Shown piece after piece: positions 1-9,629 of a stretch of DNA of 64,000 nt. A program made the translations under genes and the position numbers. The notes under the pieces were generated by a model, which saw only the letters and a program-made list of their open reading frames with translations, was not told where the DNA came from and did not search any database. The first letter of the stretch is position 1; every line of letters starts with the position of its first letter. This DNA is from Rhodococcoides kyotonense (GTDB lineage: Bacteria; Actinomycetota; Actinomycetes; Mycobacteriales; Mycobacteriaceae), in NCBI RefSeq assembly GCF_900188125.1, contig NZ_FZOW01000003.1, positions 186,001-250,000 of the forward strand, read 5' to 3'.

Positions 1-16
1 TCGAAGGAGTCCAGAA

Positions 17-487
17 ATGACACTGCGCAGATCCGCGGTCGCACTGCTCGTCGCCGTACTCGCTGCTTCGGTGGCCGTGCTCGGATATCTCGTCGTTCAG
101 AACCGTGAGATGGACGACCTACGCACGATTGCGGTGGCGTCGGCGACGCAGTACGTCGAGGAACTCGCCACGTACGACTACACCGATCCGTCCGGAAATC
201 TCGACCGGGTGACCGCGTCGTCGACTGCAGATTTCGCAGCCTCCTACCGCGACGTGTCGGACAAACTGACCGGGCTGCTGAGCCAGGGCCAAGGCCAGGC
301 GACAGGCCACGTGACCAGCGCCGGAGTGGTCGAACTGAGTTCGGAGCGCGCCGTCGTCGCGCTGTTCCTCGACCAGTCCGTGCGCAATCTCACCGTGCCG
401 GGCGGTCGCACCGATTCGTCGCGCATGCTCGTCTCCCTGGAGCGCGACGGTGACCGGTGGTTGTTGGCGTCGGCGGAACCGCGGTGA
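17..487 (+). CDS. Mce-associated membrane protein
   Basis: Predicted single-pass envelope protein of the Mce-associated type, the family that accompanies Mce lipid importers in actinobacteria. A hydrophobic segment at residues about 7-27 is followed by an extracytoplasmic domain that ends in VSLERDGDRWLLASAEP, which resembles the closing strand typical of this family. The ATG is preceded by GAAGGAG at 3-9. The gene lies at the window edge, so any mce operon would be upstream and unseen. More than 200 bases separate it from the next gene, so it is probably the last gene of its transcript. The specific lipid system cannot be told. Confidence 0.75.
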   Translation: MTLRRSAVALLVAVLAASVAVLGYLVVQNREMDDLRTIAVASATQYVEELATYDYTDPSGNLDRVTASSTADFAASYRDVSDKLTGLLSQGQGQATGHVTSAGVVELSSERAVVALFLDQSVRNLTVPGGRTDSSRMLVSLERDGDRWLLASAEPR

Positions 488-698
488 CATGATGGCAGCC
501 CCCTCGCGCGCGCCGAACTGCTGGTCGGGGCACACCCCGATTCGCAAAGGACGTAGCCTGACGGGGAAGGAACGGTGGCTCACATCGAATGACATCCGTG
601 TTGTTCCGATAGATTGTCGGAGCCACCAGGCACGATGCAAGAGGGTCGAAGACCATGTCACCAAAGCGACGGGTCACCACTATCGAGGAGATAAGGCC

Positions 699-1013
699 AT
701 GGCTTTACCAGTATTGACTCCGGAACAGCGCACCGCGGCGTTGGCCAAGGCGGCCGAGGCACGCACCGCCCGGTCGAAGCTGCTGGCCGCCGTCAAGTCC
801 GGCGAGCTCAGCGTTGCTGACGTTCTCGCGAAGGCCGAGAACGACGAAATCGTGAAGAAGACCAAGGTGTCTGCCCTGATCAAGGCGCTCCCCGGCGTCG
901 GTTCGGTGCGCGCCGCACAGCTGCTCGAGCAGCTGTCCATCGCCGACACCCGCCGCATCGGCGGCCTCGGCGCCAACCAGCGTGAAGCACTGCTGGCTGC
1001 TGTCGCGTCCTGA
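699..1013 (+). CDS. Integration host factor, actinobacterial type (mIHF-like)
   Basis: A 104-residue basic DNA-binding protein of the mycobacterial integration host factor family, which bends DNA and helps compact the nucleoid. It opens with MALPVLTPEQRTAALAKA and ends with an H2TH-like core, VSALIKALPGVGSVRAAQ then RRIGGLGANQREALL. I chose ATG 699 over the longer frame beginning at 450 because this is the family's usual N-terminus and GAGGAG lies at 685-690. The classic mihF gene sits beside pyrF and gmk, whereas here the neighbours are an Mce-associated protein and an antiporter pair. This may therefore be a second, divergent copy. Confidence 0.9.
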   Translation: MALPVLTPEQRTAALAKAAEARTARSKLLAAVKSGELSVADVLAKAENDEIVKKTKVSALIKALPGVGSVRAAQLLEQLSIADTRRIGGLGANQREALLAAVAS

Positions 1014-1059
1014 CGGATGTAGTGCGGCAGGTCACATCCGGCGGGGTTAGCATTTCCCC

Positions 1060-1539
1060 ATGAACGTCGAAGTGACCCTGCTGCCCGGGATCGGGGTGCG
1101 AAAAGATTTCGCCCTCGCATCCGGGCGCCGCATCGGAGTCATCACTCGTAAGGACGGCGCGAACGAGCTGATCGTCTCGCGCAAGGATGACCCCGACGCA
1201 ACACAGGCGTCCATCACCCTGAGCAATGAGGAAGCGGCGGCGCTGGGCAATCTGCTCGGCACGCCGCAACTCATTGCTCAGCTCGGGGAAGACCATCGCG
1301 ACCTCCCCGGCATCAACACTCGCCAACTCCCTATTCGGGAGGGCTCGCGATTCGACGGCCGAACTCTCGGCGACACCACGATGCGCACCAGAACCGGTGT
1401 GTCCATCGTCGCGGTCATGCGCGCGGGCCAGGTTCAACCGTCGCCCACACCTGACTTCACCCTGACTTCCGGCGACCTTCTCGTCGCCGTCGGAACGTCG
1501 GACGGGCTCGACGCAGCGTCCAGATTGCTCGGCAACTAG
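1060..1539 (+). CDS. Cation:proton antiporter regulatory subunit (KhtT/TrkA-C type)
   Basis: A 159-residue cytoplasmic protein. Its C-terminal half (residues about 75-155) matches an RCK/TrkA-C ligand-binding domain: it runs from LPIREGSRFDGRTLGD through TGVSIVAVMRAGQ to DLLVAVGTSDGLDAAS. In KhtT-type systems such a protein gates the partner membrane antiporter in response to nucleotides or pH. It lies four bases upstream of the antiporter gene, so the two are surely cotranscribed. The N-terminal 70 residues match the KhtT N-terminal domain only loosely. The ion is inferred (potassium or another monovalent cation). Confidence 0.82.
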   Translation: MNVEVTLLPGIGVRKDFALASGRRIGVITRKDGANELIVSRKDDPDATQASITLSNEEAAALGNLLGTPQLIAQLGEDHRDLPGINTRQLPIREGSRFDGRTLGDTTMRTRTGVSIVAVMRAGQVQPSPTPDFTLTSGDLLVAVGTSDGLDAASRLLGN

Positions 1540-1543
1540 GGCC

Positions 1544-2704
1544 ATGGCGGAGAGCGCGCTCGCTCTGACGGAGCTCGGCGCAGTGTTCTTCGCGCTCGGC
1601 CTGCTGGCCAGACTCGCAGGGAAGATCGGCGTCTCTCCCATCCCGTTCTATCTGCTCGGAGGCCTGTGCTTCGGCAACGGCGGATTCTTCAACCTCGGCG
1701 GCATAGACGAGTTCAGCGAGATCGCCAGCGAAATCGGCGTCATCCTGCTGCTCCTGCTGCTCGGACTCGAATACACCGCGACCGAGCTCGTCACCGGCCT
1801 TCGACGCTCGTGGCTTGCCGGGCTCGTCGACCTCGTCCTCAACTTCCTGCCGGGAGCCGTCGCCGCGCTGTTGCTCGGGTGGGGTGGCGTCGGCGCGCTC
1901 GTGCTCGGCGGCGTCACGTACATCTCGTCGTCGGGCATCGTTGCAAAAGTCCTCACCGACCTGGGCAGACTCGGTAACCGCGAGACGCCCGTCGTGCTGT
2001 CGATCCTCGTGTTCGAGGACCTCGCGATGGCGGTCTACCTGCCGATCCTGACAGCCGTACTCAGCGGCGTCAGTTTCCTCGGCGGCCTCGAAGCACTCGG
2101 GGTCTCGCTGCTCGTTCTCACGTTCGTGCTGGTCGTCGCACTGCGGTACGGCAGCGTCGTGTCTGCCATCGTCGACAGTCCCGACCGTGAAGTGGTACTG
2201 CTCAAGGTCCTCGGATCGGCGTTGCTCGTCGCGGGCATCGCGTCGGAACTGCAGGTGTCGGCTGCCGTCGGCGCGTTTCTGCTCGGCATCGCGATCTCGG
2301 GGTCGACGGCCGACAACGCGGCCCGCATCCTCGAACCGCTGCGAGACCTGTTCGCTGCGATGTTCTTCGTCGTGTTCGGGCTCAGCACCGACCCGACGAC
2401 CATTCCCCCGGTGCTCGGGTGGGCGATTCTGCTGGCCGTGGCGACCACCGTCACCAAGATGATGACCGGCGCATGGGCTGCGGGACGTCAGGGCATCGGA
2501 AGGCCGGGACGTCTGCGCGCCGGTGCCGCGCTGGTCGCGCGGGGGGAATTCTCGATCGTCATCGCGGGACTCGCCGTGGCAGCCGGGGCGGTCGAAGGCG
2601 AACTCGCGGCACTCGCGACGGCCTATGTGTTGCTCATGGCCGTGTTGGGACCCGTCGTCGCGCGGCTCGTGGGCAGTGCGCCTACGGCGCCTGTGCGCGC
2701 CTAG
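1544..2704 (+). CDS. CPA2-family cation:proton antiporter (KhtU/Kef-like)
   Basis: A 386-residue integral membrane protein with about 12 hydrophobic segments. It is of the monovalent cation:proton antiporter-2 family, which exchanges potassium or sodium for protons across the cytoplasmic membrane. Family-like stretches include ILLLLLLGLEYT, the conserved SSSGIVAKVLTDLG and VLSILVFEDLAMAVYLP; the acidic residues in the last are typical of the transport site. It has no C-terminal RCK domain, which fits a separate regulatory subunit encoded just upstream. The start ATG at 1544 follows the upstream stop by four bases. Confidence 0.88.
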   Translation: MAESALALTELGAVFFALGLLARLAGKIGVSPIPFYLLGGLCFGNGGFFNLGGIDEFSEIASEIGVILLLLLLGLEYTATELVTGLRRSWLAGLVDLVLNFLPGAVAALLLGWGGVGALVLGGVTYISSSGIVAKVLTDLGRLGNRETPVVLSILVFEDLAMAVYLPILTAVLSGVSFLGGLEALGVSLLVLTFVLVVALRYGSVVSAIVDSPDREVVLLKVLGSALLVAGIASELQVSAAVGAFLLGIAISGSTADNAARILEPLRDLFAAMFFVVFGLSTDPTTIPPVLGWAILLAVATTVTKMMTGAWAAGRQGIGRPGRLRAGAALVARGEFSIVIAGLAVAAGAVEGELAALATAYVLLMAVLGPVVARLVGSAPTAPVRA

Positions 2705-2720
2705 TCATAGGCTTTCCCGC

Positions 2721-3392
2721 ATGTCGCAGAGACAACCACCGAAGTCGGAGGCGTTGCGCCGACGGCCGCAGCTGTCCGAGGACGTCGCGAATCACGTGCG
2801 TCACGTCGTGATGTCCGGCGAGGTCCGGCCGGGTGACTTCATTCGACTCGACGAGACGGCTGCCGAACTCGGTGTCAGCGTGACCCCGGTCCGCGAGGCA
2901 TTGCTGACTCTGCGCGGCGAGGGAATGGTAGAGCTCGTCCCACATCGTGGGTACGTCGTCTCACCTCTGACGGCCGACGACATCGTCGACATCTTCTGGC
3001 TGCAGGGTCAGATCGCGGTCGAGCTGGTGAGACGTGCTGCGCCGAAGATCACCGATGCCGTTCTCGCCGACTTGGAGTGGTTCAACGCGTCACTGTCCGC
3101 CGCAGTCGAGAAGGGCCAGGCCGAGGAAGTCGAGATCGCGGAGTTCGAGTTCCACCGCGTGCTCAACCGGCTCGCCGAGGCCAGCAAGCTCGCCTGGTTT
3201 CTGAACAATGCGACGCGCTACACCCCGACCCGGTTGTACGCGTCGAACCCGGACTGGGGCCGCGCCGCGGTCCGCAATCACGAGCAGCTGATCGCCGCGC
3301 TGAAAGCCTCCGACGTCGACGAGGCATGCCGGTTGATGCAGCAGCAGTTCACCGATGGTGCCGAGAGGCTGATCGCGTTCCGCGACTCGTGA
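2721..3392 (+). CDS. GntR-family transcriptional regulator (FadR/FCD type)
   Basis: A 223-residue repressor-like protein with an N-terminal winged helix-turn-helix: DFIRLDETAAELGVSVTPVR then EALLTLRGEGMVELVPHRG, the canonical GntR pattern. It is followed by an all-helical FCD ligand domain (residues about 80-215). ATG 2721 was chosen because the longer reading frame overlaps the antiporter gene and the protein begins naturally at MSQRQPPKSEALRR. It is convergent with fadBA and separated from it only by a strong hairpin. Control of fatty acid degradation is a plausible guess from position, not something the sequence shows. Confidence 0.85.
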   Translation: MSQRQPPKSEALRRRPQLSEDVANHVRHVVMSGEVRPGDFIRLDETAAELGVSVTPVREALLTLRGEGMVELVPHRGYVVSPLTADDIVDIFWLQGQIAVELVRRAAPKITDAVLADLEWFNASLSAAVEKGQAEEVEIAEFEFHRVLNRLAEASKLAWFLNNATRYTPTRLYASNPDWGRAAVRNHEQLIAALKASDVDEACRLMQQQFTDGAERLIAFRDS

Positions 3393-3431
3393 GTGTTTAT
3401 GTATAGAGGGCTATACATAAACACTCACGAG
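3386..3431. terminator. Long perfect hairpin between convergent genes
   Basis: A 21-bp perfect inverted repeat (arms 3386-3406 and 3411-3431) with the 4-base loop AGGG. It begins inside the last codons of the GntR gene and ends four bases before the fadB stop codon. There is no U-tract, but position and symmetry suit a bidirectional terminator. The arm contains TTTATGTATAG and the right flank reads GCGCCTA, features shared with hairpins at 17906-17945 and 34463-34508. Confidence 0.75.
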
Positions 3432-3434
3432 CGC

Positions 3435-5573
3435 CTAGGAGCGTAGCGACGACGGCGCCTGGAAGCGCTCCCCATACTTCGCCGCCAGCTCGTCCGCGCG
3501 CCGGACGAATCCGGCCTGACCACCTTCGTAGCCGACGATGTACTGGTGAACACCACCGGTCCAGGCCGGGTAGCCGATGCCGAAGATCGAGCCGATGTTG
3601 GCGTCGGCGGTCGTCGTCAGCACGCCCTCGTCGAAGCACTTCTGCGTCTCGATCGCCTCGATGAACAGCATGCGCTCGATGAGGTCTTCGAACGGTGTCT
3701 CGGACGTGCCGGACTTGAACGCGTCACGCAGGCCGGGCCACAGACCGGTGCGCTTGCCGTCGGCGTACTCGTAGAACCCGGCGCCCTTGGCCTTCGACGG
3801 CCGCTCGAACTCGTCGACCATCTTGTCGATGACGGCACCCGCGGGATCCTCGGGCGGCGTCTGACCGGCGGCGACGAGCGCGTCGTACGTCTCTTTCCGG
3901 ATCTTCTGCATGAGCGTGAGCGTCAGCTCGTCGGACAGCTGTAGCGGTGCAGCCGGGTAGCCGGCCTGCAGTCCGGCCTGCTCGATGGTCGACGGTTCGA
4001 CGCCCTCACCGAGCATCGCGATGGCCTCGTTGATGAACGTGCCGATGACGCGGGAGGTGAAGAAGCCGCGGCTGTCGTTGACGACGATCGGAGTCTTCTT
4101 GATGGCCTGGACCAGATCGAACGCTTTGGCCAACGCCGCGTCCGACGTCTTCTCACCGCGAATGATCTCCACGAGTGGCATCTTGTCGACGGGCGAGAAG
4201 AAGTGGATTCCGATGAAGTCTTCCTGACGCTTCACACCGGTCGCGAGGGACGTGATCGGCAGCGTCGAGGTGTTGGATCCGAGCAGTGCCGTCGGAGCGA
4301 CCAGGTCCTCGATCTCTTGGAACACCTTCTGCTTCAGTTCCTCGGATTCGAAGACTGCCTCGATGACGAGGTCTGCGCCGTCGACGTCCTTAGCGTCCGC
4401 AGTGGGATGGATCCGTGCGAGCAGAGCGTCGGACTTCTCCTGAGTGGTCTTGCCACGCGAGAGTGCCTTGGCTTCGATGGCCTCGGAGTACGCCTTGCCC
4501 TTCTGCGCTGATTCCAGCGCAACATCCTTGAGCACGACGTCGATGCCGGCCTTCGCACACACGTATGCGATGCCCGCGCCCATCATGCCTGCGCCGAGCA
4601 CGGCGACCTTGGAGAACGTCGTCTTCTCGATGCCGTCCGGACGCGACTTACCCGAGTTGATGGCCTGCAGGTCGAAGAAGAACGCCTGGATCATGTTCTT
4701 CGACACCGGGCCGGTGACGAGTTCGGTGAAGTAGCGGGACTCGATCGTCGACGCGTTGTCGAAGTCCACCTGGGAGCCTTCGACTGCGGCTGCGAGGATC
4801 GCGCGCGGCGCAGGCATCGGCGCGCCCTTGATCTGCTTGCGCAGGTTCGACGGGAACGCGGGCAGAATCGCAGCGAGCTTCGGATTCGACGGCGTGCCGC
4901 CGGGGATCTTGTAGCCCTTCACGTCCCAGGGCGCGACGCCGCCCTCGGGGTTGGCCTTGATCCAGGCCTTCGCGGCGGGCACCAGGGCGTCGACGCTGTC
5001 GACGAGCTCGTGAATCAGCCCGATCTCGAGCGCCTTCTCCGGACGGAACCGCGTGCCCTGAGCGAGGACGGTCATGAAACCGTTCTGGATACCGAGCAAA
5101 CGCGTGATGCGGGTGACGCCACCGCCGCCGGGCAGCAGGCCGAGCGACACCTCCGGGAGTCCGAGCTGCACGCCCGACACGCTGGCCGCGATGCGGTGAT
5201 GCGTCGCGAGCGTGATTTCGAGTCCGCCGCCGAGCGCGGCGCCGTTGATCGCCGACACGACCGGCTTGCCCAGCTTCTCGAGCCGACGCAGCTGCGCCTT
5301 GACGCTCTGGACCTCGTCGAACACCTGCTGGGCGTCTTCGGGACGTGCCTTGATCAGGTTGTTGAGATCGCCTCCGGCGAAGAACGTCTTCTTGGCCGAC
5401 GTGATGACGACGCCGGTGATCGAGTCGAGTTCCTTCTCGAGCCGGTCGACGGTCGCACCCATCGAATCCTTGTACAGCTGGTTCATCGTGTTGGCGCCCT
5501 GGTTCGGGTCGTCCATCGTGAGCACGACGATGCCGTCGGAGTCCTGTTCCCACTGAATCATGTTGTCAGACAT
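3435..5573 (-). CDS. fadB: Fatty acid oxidation complex alpha subunit (enoyl-CoA hydratase / 3-hydroxyacyl-CoA dehydrogenase)
   Basis: A 712-residue bifunctional beta-oxidation enzyme. Residues about 10-210 form a crotonase domain (GAALGGGLEITLATHHRIA and LPEVSLGLLPGGGG, which carry the oxyanion hole and catalytic acidic residues). Residues from about 325 form the NAD-binding dehydrogenase (VAVLGAGMMGAGIAYVCAKA) with the catalytic-histidine segment IGIHFFSPVDKMPLVEII, followed by the C-terminal dimer domain. It hydrates enoyl-CoA and oxidises the product to 3-ketoacyl-CoA. The thiolase gene begins upstream with a 10-base gap, giving a fadA-fadB operon on the minus strand. Confidence 0.95.
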   Translation of the reverse strand: MSDNMIQWEQDSDGIVVLTMDDPNQGANTMNQLYKDSMGATVDRLEKELDSITGVVITSAKKTFFAGGDLNNLIKARPEDAQQVFDEVQSVKAQLRRLEKLGKPVVSAINGAALGGGLEITLATHHRIAASVSGVQLGLPEVSLGLLPGGGGVTRITRLLGIQNGFMTVLAQGTRFRPEKALEIGLIHELVDSVDALVPAAKAWIKANPEGGVAPWDVKGYKIPGGTPSNPKLAAILPAFPSNLRKQIKGAPMPAPRAILAAAVEGSQVDFDNASTIESRYFTELVTGPVSKNMIQAFFFDLQAINSGKSRPDGIEKTTFSKVAVLGAGMMGAGIAYVCAKAGIDVVLKDVALESAQKGKAYSEAIEAKALSRGKTTQEKSDALLARIHPTADAKDVDGADLVIEAVFESEELKQKVFQEIEDLVAPTALLGSNTSTLPITSLATGVKRQEDFIGIHFFSPVDKMPLVEIIRGEKTSDAALAKAFDLVQAIKKTPIVVNDSRGFFTSRVIGTFINEAIAMLGEGVEPSTIEQAGLQAGYPAAPLQLSDELTLTLMQKIRKETYDALVAAGQTPPEDPAGAVIDKMVDEFERPSKAKGAGFYEYADGKRTGLWPGLRDAFKSGTSETPFEDLIERMLFIEAIETQKCFDEGVLTTTADANIGSIFGIGYPAWTGGVHQYIVGYEGGQAGFVRRADELAAKYGERFQAPSSLRS

Positions 5574-5583
5574 AGATAATTCC

Positions 5584-6795
5584 TCAGACTCGCTCGATGA
5601 TGGTCGCGACGCCCATGCCGCCGCCGATGCACAGGGTGATGAGGGCGTACCGGCCGCCGCGGCGCTCGAGCTCGTCGAGCACGGTTCCGGTGATCATGGC
5701 GCCCGTCGCGCCGAGTGGGTGGCCCATCGCGATGGCACCACCGTTGACGTTGAGTTTCTCGTTCGGGATCTGCAGGTCCTTCTGGAACCGCAGCACGACG
5801 GACGCGAATGCCTCGTTCAGCTCGAACAGATCGATGTCGTCGACGGTCAATCCTGCGGTTGCGAGAACCTTCTTCGACGCCGGGGTCGGGCCCGTCAGCA
5901 TGATCGTCGTGTCGGCACCCGACGTGGCGGTCGCGACGATGCGCGCACGCGGCACGAGGTTCAGATCCTTGCCCGCCTGCTCGCTACCGACGAGGACGAG
6001 CGCGGCGCCATCGACGATGCCGGAGCTGTTTCCACCGGTGTGGACGTGGTCGATCTTCTCGATCCAGTGGTACTTCTGCAGCGCGACGTCGTCGAATCCG
6101 CCCATCGCGGCGACCCCGGTGAACGCGGGGTTGAGCTTGCCGAGCGACTCGACGGTCGAGCCGGGACGCATGTGCTCGTCGTGATCGAGGATCAGCAGCC
6201 CGTTCTGGTCCGTCACCGGAACGACCGACTTGGCGAAGTACCCACCCGACCAGGCCGCGGCCGCACGTTCCTGCGACTGCACGGCATAGGCGTCGACGTC
6301 CTCGCGGCTGAACCCCTCGATCGTCGCGATGAGATCTGCACCGATGCCCTGAGGTGCGAAGTAGGTGTCGTAGTTCGTGGCGGGGTCCATGGCCCAGGCG
6401 CCGCCGTCGCTGCCCATCGGCACACGCGACATCGACTCGACACCGCCTGCGATGACGACCTCGTCCCAGCCCGAACGCACCTTCTGCGCGGCCAGGTTGA
6501 CTGCTTCGAGGCCCGACGCGCAGAAGCGGTTCAACTGGAATCCACCGACCGTGTCGGGCATCTTCGCCGCGAGAACTGCGGTACGCGCGATGTCTGCTCC
6601 CTGATCGCCGACGGGCGAGACGACGCCGAGAATCAGATCGGAGATCCGGTTCTCGTCGAGATCGGGGAATCGGCGTCGAAGTTCGTCGATCAATCCGGTA
6701 ACGAGCGAAATCGGCTTCACCGAATGCAGCGAGCCGTTCTTGCCCTTACCGCGCGGGGTTCTGATTGCTTCGTAAATGAACGCTTCTGTAGTCAC
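5584..6795 (-). CDS. fadA: Acetyl-CoA C-acyltransferase (thiolase)
   Basis: A 403-residue thiolase that cleaves 3-ketoacyl-CoA to acetyl-CoA and a shortened acyl-CoA. The nucleophilic cysteine is in [27 protein letters not shown], the histidine motif [15 protein letters not shown] and the second cysteine CIGGGMGVA near the C-terminus are all present. Translation starts at GTG (6795-6793). It is first in the fadA-fadB operon, and its promoter should lie in the 220-base gap before the divergent small gene at 7018. Confidence 0.95.
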   Translation of the reverse strand: MTTEAFIYEAIRTPRGKGKNGSLHSVKPISLVTGLIDELRRRFPDLDENRISDLILGVVSPVGDQGADIARTAVLAAKMPDTVGGFQLNRFCASGLEAVNLAAQKVRSGWDEVVIAGGVESMSRVPMGSDGGAWAMDPATNYDTYFAPQGIGADLIATIEGFSREDVDAYAVQSQERAAAAWSGGYFAKSVVPVTDQNGLLILDHDEHMRPGSTVESLGKLNPAFTGVAAMGGFDDVALQKYHWIEKIDHVHTGGNSSGIVDGAALVLVGSEQAGKDLNLVPRARIVATATSGADTTIMLTGPTPASKKVLATAGLTVDDIDLFELNEAFASVVLRFQKDLQIPNEKLNVNGGAIAMGHPLGATGAMITGTVLDELERRGGRYALITLCIGGGMGVATIIERV

Positions 6796-6883
6796 AGCGC
6801 GGTCGTTCCTTCCACGTGGTGAATCGGCGGCGGCGCTCAGGGCACCGCAGGACTCGAGGCGTACACCTCGGCTGATTCCAGAC

Positions 6884-6897
6884 TAGAACGTGTGTCA
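6884..6897. promoter_or_regulatory. Possible KstR-like half-conserved operator upstream of fadA
   Basis: TAGAACGTGTGTCA fits the palindromic consensus TNNAACNNGTTNNA used by KstR-type lipid/sterol regulators at all but one fixed position. It lies about 90 bases upstream of the fadA start, within the promoter-sized gap. The single mismatch and the short motif make this a weak candidate. Nothing else distinctive is seen in 6796-7017. Confidence 0.25.
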
Positions 6898-7017
6898 TAC
6901 AACGATGAAGGACCGAAACGAGCGTCGTCCGTGACCGGTGCGTTCGTTTGGCGAGGATCGGCACCGGGTAGCACTAGGATTCGTGACGGGGGGCATCGAG
7001 AAATGCGGGAGACAAAG

Positions 7018-7257
7018 ATGTCCATGGACACCCAGAAGCCGTTCGCAGTCGGCGCGCACGTCAAGGTGCGCTACAGCTCGGGGTCGGAACTGCCGCGCGA
7101 CCAGTGGCCGAAGGAATCCGGCGTCATCCGGGAAGACTTCGGCGACCAGTCGGGATTCGCGACGGACCGCACCTGGGCCGTCGCGCATCGTTATGCCGTC
7201 GCCCTCGACGACGGCCGTCTCGTGTTCGCCGATCCGGACGACATCGAACCTGCCTGA
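7018..7257 (+). CDS. Small hypothetical protein
   Basis: A 79-residue soluble protein beginning MSMDTQKPFAVGAHVKVRY and ending VFADPDDIEPA. Its pattern (a VGAHVKVRY beta strand, then acidic and aromatic strands ending VALDDGRLVFADPDDIE) resembles a small SH3-like beta barrel, but I do not recognise a named family. ATG 7018 is chosen because GGGAG ends seven bases before it; the longer frame from 6892 has no such site. It is divergent from fadA and convergent with dnaX. Confidence 0.7.
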   Translation: MSMDTQKPFAVGAHVKVRYSSGSELPRDQWPKESGVIREDFGDQSGFATDRTWAVAHRYAVALDDGRLVFADPDDIEPA

Positions 7258-7304
7258 CGGCGCGGGGCCGTCGGAGTCTCTGACGCGGAGAGCGTCGGGC
7301 GCCG

Positions 7305-9569
7305 CTACCCCTCTTTCAGAGGTGTGGCACCCAGTTCCGCCTCCAGCAGCTGCATCGCAACCGTCTCCGGATCTCTGCGTACCGACGGATCGGCCGGTTC
7401 GGCCGCAGCCTTGAGCAGCTCTTCCTCGTCCTCCGGGGTCTCCGGGGGTGGCGGCCCGGCAGGCTCGGGATCGTCCGGGTAGTCCGGCGCCTCGGGGGGC
7501 GGGATGTCGTCGTAACTCGACCCGTCGCCGGCCGAACCGAACGCATCGTCGGTGGTGCGCGCAGGCTTGTTGCTCTGGCTGGGCCGAGAGAACTTGGTAG
7601 CCGGCGCCTTCGGAGCTTCCACGGCACCCCTGGTCACAGGTGCTTCGTCGACAGGAACAGCCGCTCCGACGACGCACGTCACCGCCCAATCGACGCCGAA
7701 CACGTCGCGCAACGCATCGCGAATGACGTCGGCGTTGCGGGGCTCCTGCAGTCGCTTCGCCAGCGGCGCCGAGTCGTGGCCCAGCGTGATGGAGTCCGCG
7801 TCGACCGCACGCACCGAGGCCCCGGACAGCATGACCTCGACCGTGCGGCTTCGTTCGCGCACCTTGGCCCTGACCTCGGACCAGACCGCACGCACCGCGG
7901 CCGCGTCGGGCGCGTTCGACGCGACGGGAACCGGCTCGGGCTCTGGTTCCGGCTCGGGCGCAGGCTCTGGTTCCGGCTCGGGCACAGGCTCTGGTTCCGG
8001 CTCCGGCGCGGACAGCGGTTCCGGGACCGGGTCGGGTGTCGGGGTCGGCTGAGGTTCGGGGTGGGGTTCCGGCTCGGGCTGCGGTTCCGGCTGAGGCGTC
8101 GGCTCGGGTTCCGGCTGAGGCGTCGGCTGGGGTTCCGGCTGAGGCGTGGGCTCCGGCTCGGGGACCGGCGCCGGCTCGGGCGTCGGGATCGTTGCGGCCG
8201 GAGGCGCCTGCATGGGAGGTGCGGCAACGGGCTCGGCGGCGGGAGCAGGTGTAGGTGCGGCCGGGGCCGGAGTGGCGGCCGCAGCTCGTTGGGAAGGCCG
8301 GACGAACTTCGGCGGAACATCGTCCGCCTGCGGTGCAGCCGGGGCGGGCGCGGACTCGATCGGACGACGCGGGGCTACTTGATCGACAGCGGCCTGCTCA
8401 CCTGCGGGCAGGGTCACGTCGAGGCGACGCTCGAGACGTTCCAACCGTTGCAGCACAGCCGATTCCGCGTCGGATGCCGACGGAAGAAGCATCCGCGCAC
8501 ACATGACTTCGAGGAGCAGGCGAGGTGCCGTGGCACCGCGCATCTCACCGAGTCCGGAGTGCACGATCTCCGCGTAACGTGCCAACGTCGCCGAGCCGAT
8601 GCGCTCGGACTCGTCGCGCAGGCGCTCCAACACGTCGCCGGGCACGTCGACCAGACCGCGCTCCCCCGCGTCGGGAACCGCTCGCATGAGGATGAGGTCG
8701 CGTAGACGCTCGAGGAGGTCGGTGGCGAACCGTCGTGGATCATGTCCGGCGTCGACGACCTTGTCGATCGTCCCGAACAGCGAGCCACCGTCGCCTACGG
8801 CCAAGGCGTCGACTGCTTCGTCGATCAACGCGACGTCGGTGACGCCGAGTAGAGACAACGCACGCGCGTACGTGACGCCTTCGGAGCCGGCACCGGCCAG
8901 GAGCTGGTCGAGCACGCTGAGCGAGTCACGCGGCGATCCGCCACCGGCTCGGATGACCAGCGGGTACACCGGGTCTTCGACCGGGACGGACTCCTGCGCG
9001 GTGATCTTCTCGAGCAAACCGCGCATGGTCGACGGCGGTAGCAGCCGGAACGGATAGTGGTGCGTCCTCGACCTGATGGTCGGCAGAACCTTCTCCGGTT
9101 CGGTGGTGGCGAAGATGAAGACCAGGTGCTCCGGCGGTTCCTCGACGACCTTCAGCAGGGCGTTGAAGCCTGCCGTGGTGACCATGTGCGCCTCGTCGAT
9201 GATGAAGATGACGTAGCGCGACTCGGCCGGGGCGTACACGGCTTTGTCTCGGAGATCACGAGCGTCGTCGACGCCACCGTGGCTGGCCGCGTCCATCTCG
9301 ACGACGTCGAGATTGCCCGGACCACCGGGCGCGAGAGCGACGCAGGAATTGCAGACGCCGCACGGCGTCGACGTCGGGCCTTCGACGCAGTTGAGCGACC
9401 GCGCGAGAATGCGCGCGGACGACGTCTTACCGCAGCCGCGGGGGCCCGAGAAGAGGTACGCGTGGTTGATGCGATTGGAGTTGAGCGCAACGCTCAACGG
9501 CTCGGTGACATGCTCCTGCCCGACGACCTCGGCGAACGTCGCAGGACGGTACTTTCGGTAGAGAGCCAC
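7305..9569 (-). CDS. dnaX: DNA polymerase III subunits gamma and tau
   Basis: Clamp-loader ATPase of the replicative polymerase, 754 residues from the GTG at 9569 ([18 protein letters not shown] is the usual N-terminus; an upstream ATG at 9605 would add 12 residues). Visible are Walker [12 protein letters not shown], the zinc knuckle [16 protein letters not shown], Walker B IIDEAHM and sensor 1 in [16 protein letters not shown]. Residues about 430-555 are a very proline/glutamate-rich linker (repeated PEPEP, PQPEP), followed by a tau-like C-terminal domain. No frameshift signal was evaluated. It faces away from the helicase-associated operon upstream on the same strand. Confidence 0.95.
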   Translation of the reverse strand: MALYRKYRPATFAEVVGQEHVTEPLSVALNSNRINHAYLFSGPRGCGKTSSARILARSLNCVEGPTSTPCGVCNSCVALAPGGPGNLDVVEMDAASHGGVDDARDLRDKAVYAPAESRYVIFIIDEAHMVTTAGFNALLKVVEEPPEHLVFIFATTEPEKVLPTIRSRTHHYPFRLLPPSTMRGLLEKITAQESVPVEDPVYPLVIRAGGGSPRDSLSVLDQLLAGAGSEGVTYARALSLLGVTDVALIDEAVDALAVGDGGSLFGTIDKVVDAGHDPRRFATDLLERLRDLILMRAVPDAGERGLVDVPGDVLERLRDESERIGSATLARYAEIVHSGLGEMRGATAPRLLLEVMCARMLLPSASDAESAVLQRLERLERRLDVTLPAGEQAAVDQVAPRRPIESAPAPAAPQADDVPPKFVRPSQRAAAATPAPAAPTPAPAAEPVAAPPMQAPPAATIPTPEPAPVPEPEPTPQPEPQPTPQPEPEPTPQPEPQPEPEPHPEPQPTPTPDPVPEPLSAPEPEPEPVPEPEPEPAPEPEPEPEPVPVASNAPDAAAVRAVWSEVRAKVRERSRTVEVMLSGASVRAVDADSITLGHDSAPLAKRLQEPRNADVIRDALRDVFGVDWAVTCVVGAAVPVDEAPVTRGAVEAPKAPATKFSRPSQSNKPARTTDDAFGSAGDGSSYDDIPPPEAPDYPDDPEPAGPPPPETPEDEEELLKAAAEPADPSVRRDPETVAMQLLEAELGATPLKEG

Positions 9570-9629
9570 GCCCAGAAGGGTACCGGCGAGGACCGACACG
9601 GGCATCGATGCCCCGACCGCGTACCGCTT

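Noticed and set aside
5560..6822. Long plus-strand frame opposite fadA
   Set aside because: Composition is that of an antisense shadow, while the minus-strand thiolase has all catalytic motifs.
8036..8320. Programmed frameshift site in dnaX
   Set aside because: Some dnaX genes make gamma by frameshifting at an A-rich slippery site; none is seen in this GC-rich linker.
7776..8705. Plus-strand frame rich in [12 protein letters not shown] repeats
   Set aside because: It is the antisense image of the proline/glutamate-rich linker of dnaX, not a repeat protein.
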